Source: Bradyrhizobium sp.
GTDB lineage: Bacteria; Pseudomonadota; Alphaproteobacteria; Rhizobiales; Xanthobacteraceae
Reading direction: 5' to 3'
Length of the DNA stretch: 49,196 bases
NCBI RefSeq assembly: GCF_030646015.1
Contig: NZ_JAUSLT010000097.1
Location: forward strand, 1-49,196
Shown: piece after piece, positions 48,916 through 49,196 of the stretch
Layout: the number at the start of each line of letters is the position of its first letter
Numbering within the stretch: the stretch's first letter is position 1
Program-made: the position numbers and the translations under genes
Notes under the pieces: generated by a model
The model's input: only the letters and a program-made list of their open reading frames with translations
What the model was told of the DNA's origin: nothing
The model's database searches: none

Positions 48916-49196
48916 GAAGGGTTCTTTGGACGGCCCAGCAAGGACGCCATCTCGTCTTCGAGATTCTCGAAGCCGCTCTTTACCGGCGCCGGCGGCGGCA
49001 TCGGCTCGCTGCGCGGTGCGGTGCGGCCTTGCGGCGGCTCGGGCGCCACCGGGGGCGCCACGGTCTCTGCGGCCGGCCGGCGCAGGGCGGCTTCCAGCCG
49101 CTGCGCCATCTCGGCGAGATTCTGGTCGGCGCTGGACTGCGCCGGAGGAGCCGGCGGCGGGGCTGGCGGCGGCGGCGGTGCGGCGGCACGTTCCGG
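48912..49196 (-). CDS. fliO: FliO-like flagellar protein, C-terminal part
   Basis: Only the last 94 codons are in the window; the frame runs off the right edge, so the membrane segment and core domain are missing. The visible part is a Pro/Ala-rich cytosolic tail with a helix (LAEMAQRLEAALRRPAAET) and the end FENLEDEMASLLGRPKNPS. Position directly before fliP, with overlapping stop and start, supports FliO, a scaffold for FliP assembly. Sequence alone would not identify it. Confidence 0.7.
   Translation of the reverse strand, partial: PERAAAPPPPPAPPPAPPAQSSADQNLAEMAQRLEAALRRPAAETVAPPVAPEPPQGRTAPRSEPMPPPAPVKSGFENLEDEMASLLGRPKNPS

Noticed and set aside
1..49196. CRISPR arrays, tRNA, rRNA, transposase genes
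   Set aside because: No regular repeat-spacer pattern, no tRNA T-arm motif in a cloverleaf context and no transposase protein were found on reading.

Overview
The window reads as a chromosomal segment of a GC-rich alphaproteobacterium of the Bradyrhizobium/Rhodopseudomonas group (Nitrobacteraceae). The reasons are a Caulobacter-type flagellar gene set (FlaF, FlbT, FliX, FlaG-like, MotE-like, sigma-54 promoters), a DksA with a degenerate zinc finger, a ROSE-type heat-shock leader, a Bug/TctC solute-binding protein, and dispersed palindromic repeats. The genus assignment is inference. No rRNA, tRNA, CRISPR array or insertion sequence was recognised.

Layout. 1-5.6 kb: an AT-richer left edge with an open frame, a MocR-type regulator, a DUF1127 protein, a universal stress protein, a SixA-like phosphatase, an FAD oxidoreductase and an exported MsrB. 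5.6-18.8 kb: flagellar block 1. flgE-flgK-flgL run rightward behind a sigma-54 promoter with tandem FlbD-like enhancer palindromes. They are followed by flbT (leftward), a long flagellin, flaF, an unknown gene, a FlaG-like gene, and the leftward operon flgI / rod-binding protein / FlgN-like, divergent from fliX. 19-24.8 kb: dksA, a hydratase, an Hsp20 operon with RNA thermometer, palindromic repeats, a solute-binding protein, small proteins, a VapBC module and a monooxygenase-like protein. 24.9-35.6 kb: flagellar block 2. flgF-flgG-flgA-flgH run leftward; fliL-fliM-DUF6468-motE-like run rightward, followed by a 1283-residue TPR protein behind a CtrA-like box. 35.7-42.1 kb: a K+ channel paired with a Ca2+/H+ exchanger, an adenylate cyclase, and a PLP enzyme paired with a VOC protein. 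42.2-47.7 kb: a leftward five-gene cluster with a secreted TPR-CHAT (caspase-like) protein, a Cys-repeat protein, a secreted beta-rich protein and two zinc-ribbon proteins. 48.2 kb to the right edge: fliP and the end of fliO.

Two observations stand out. First, the CHAT cluster lies between flagellar genes, and its protease-like protein shares a four-cysteine repeat (C-x11-C-x16/18-C-x10-C) with the adjacent small protein, suggesting a dedicated two-component partnership in the cell envelope. I know of no described system with this gene set. Second, a roughly 110-residue module occurs once in the hook protein, once in FlgL and three times in flagellin, so successive axial structures carry the same inserted domain.

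Regulation visible in the sequence: three GG-N10-GC sigma-54 promoters (flgE, flgI, flgF), two of them with GGCA-N4/5-TGCC palindromes about 60-105 bp upstream; TTAACCAT or TTAA-N7-TTAA CtrA-like boxes before fliL, flagellin/flbT, fliX and the TPR gene; a ROSE-like leader on hsp20; and direct repeats over the start of the MocR gene. All functional statements come from reading the sequence and from family knowledge; no database search was run.
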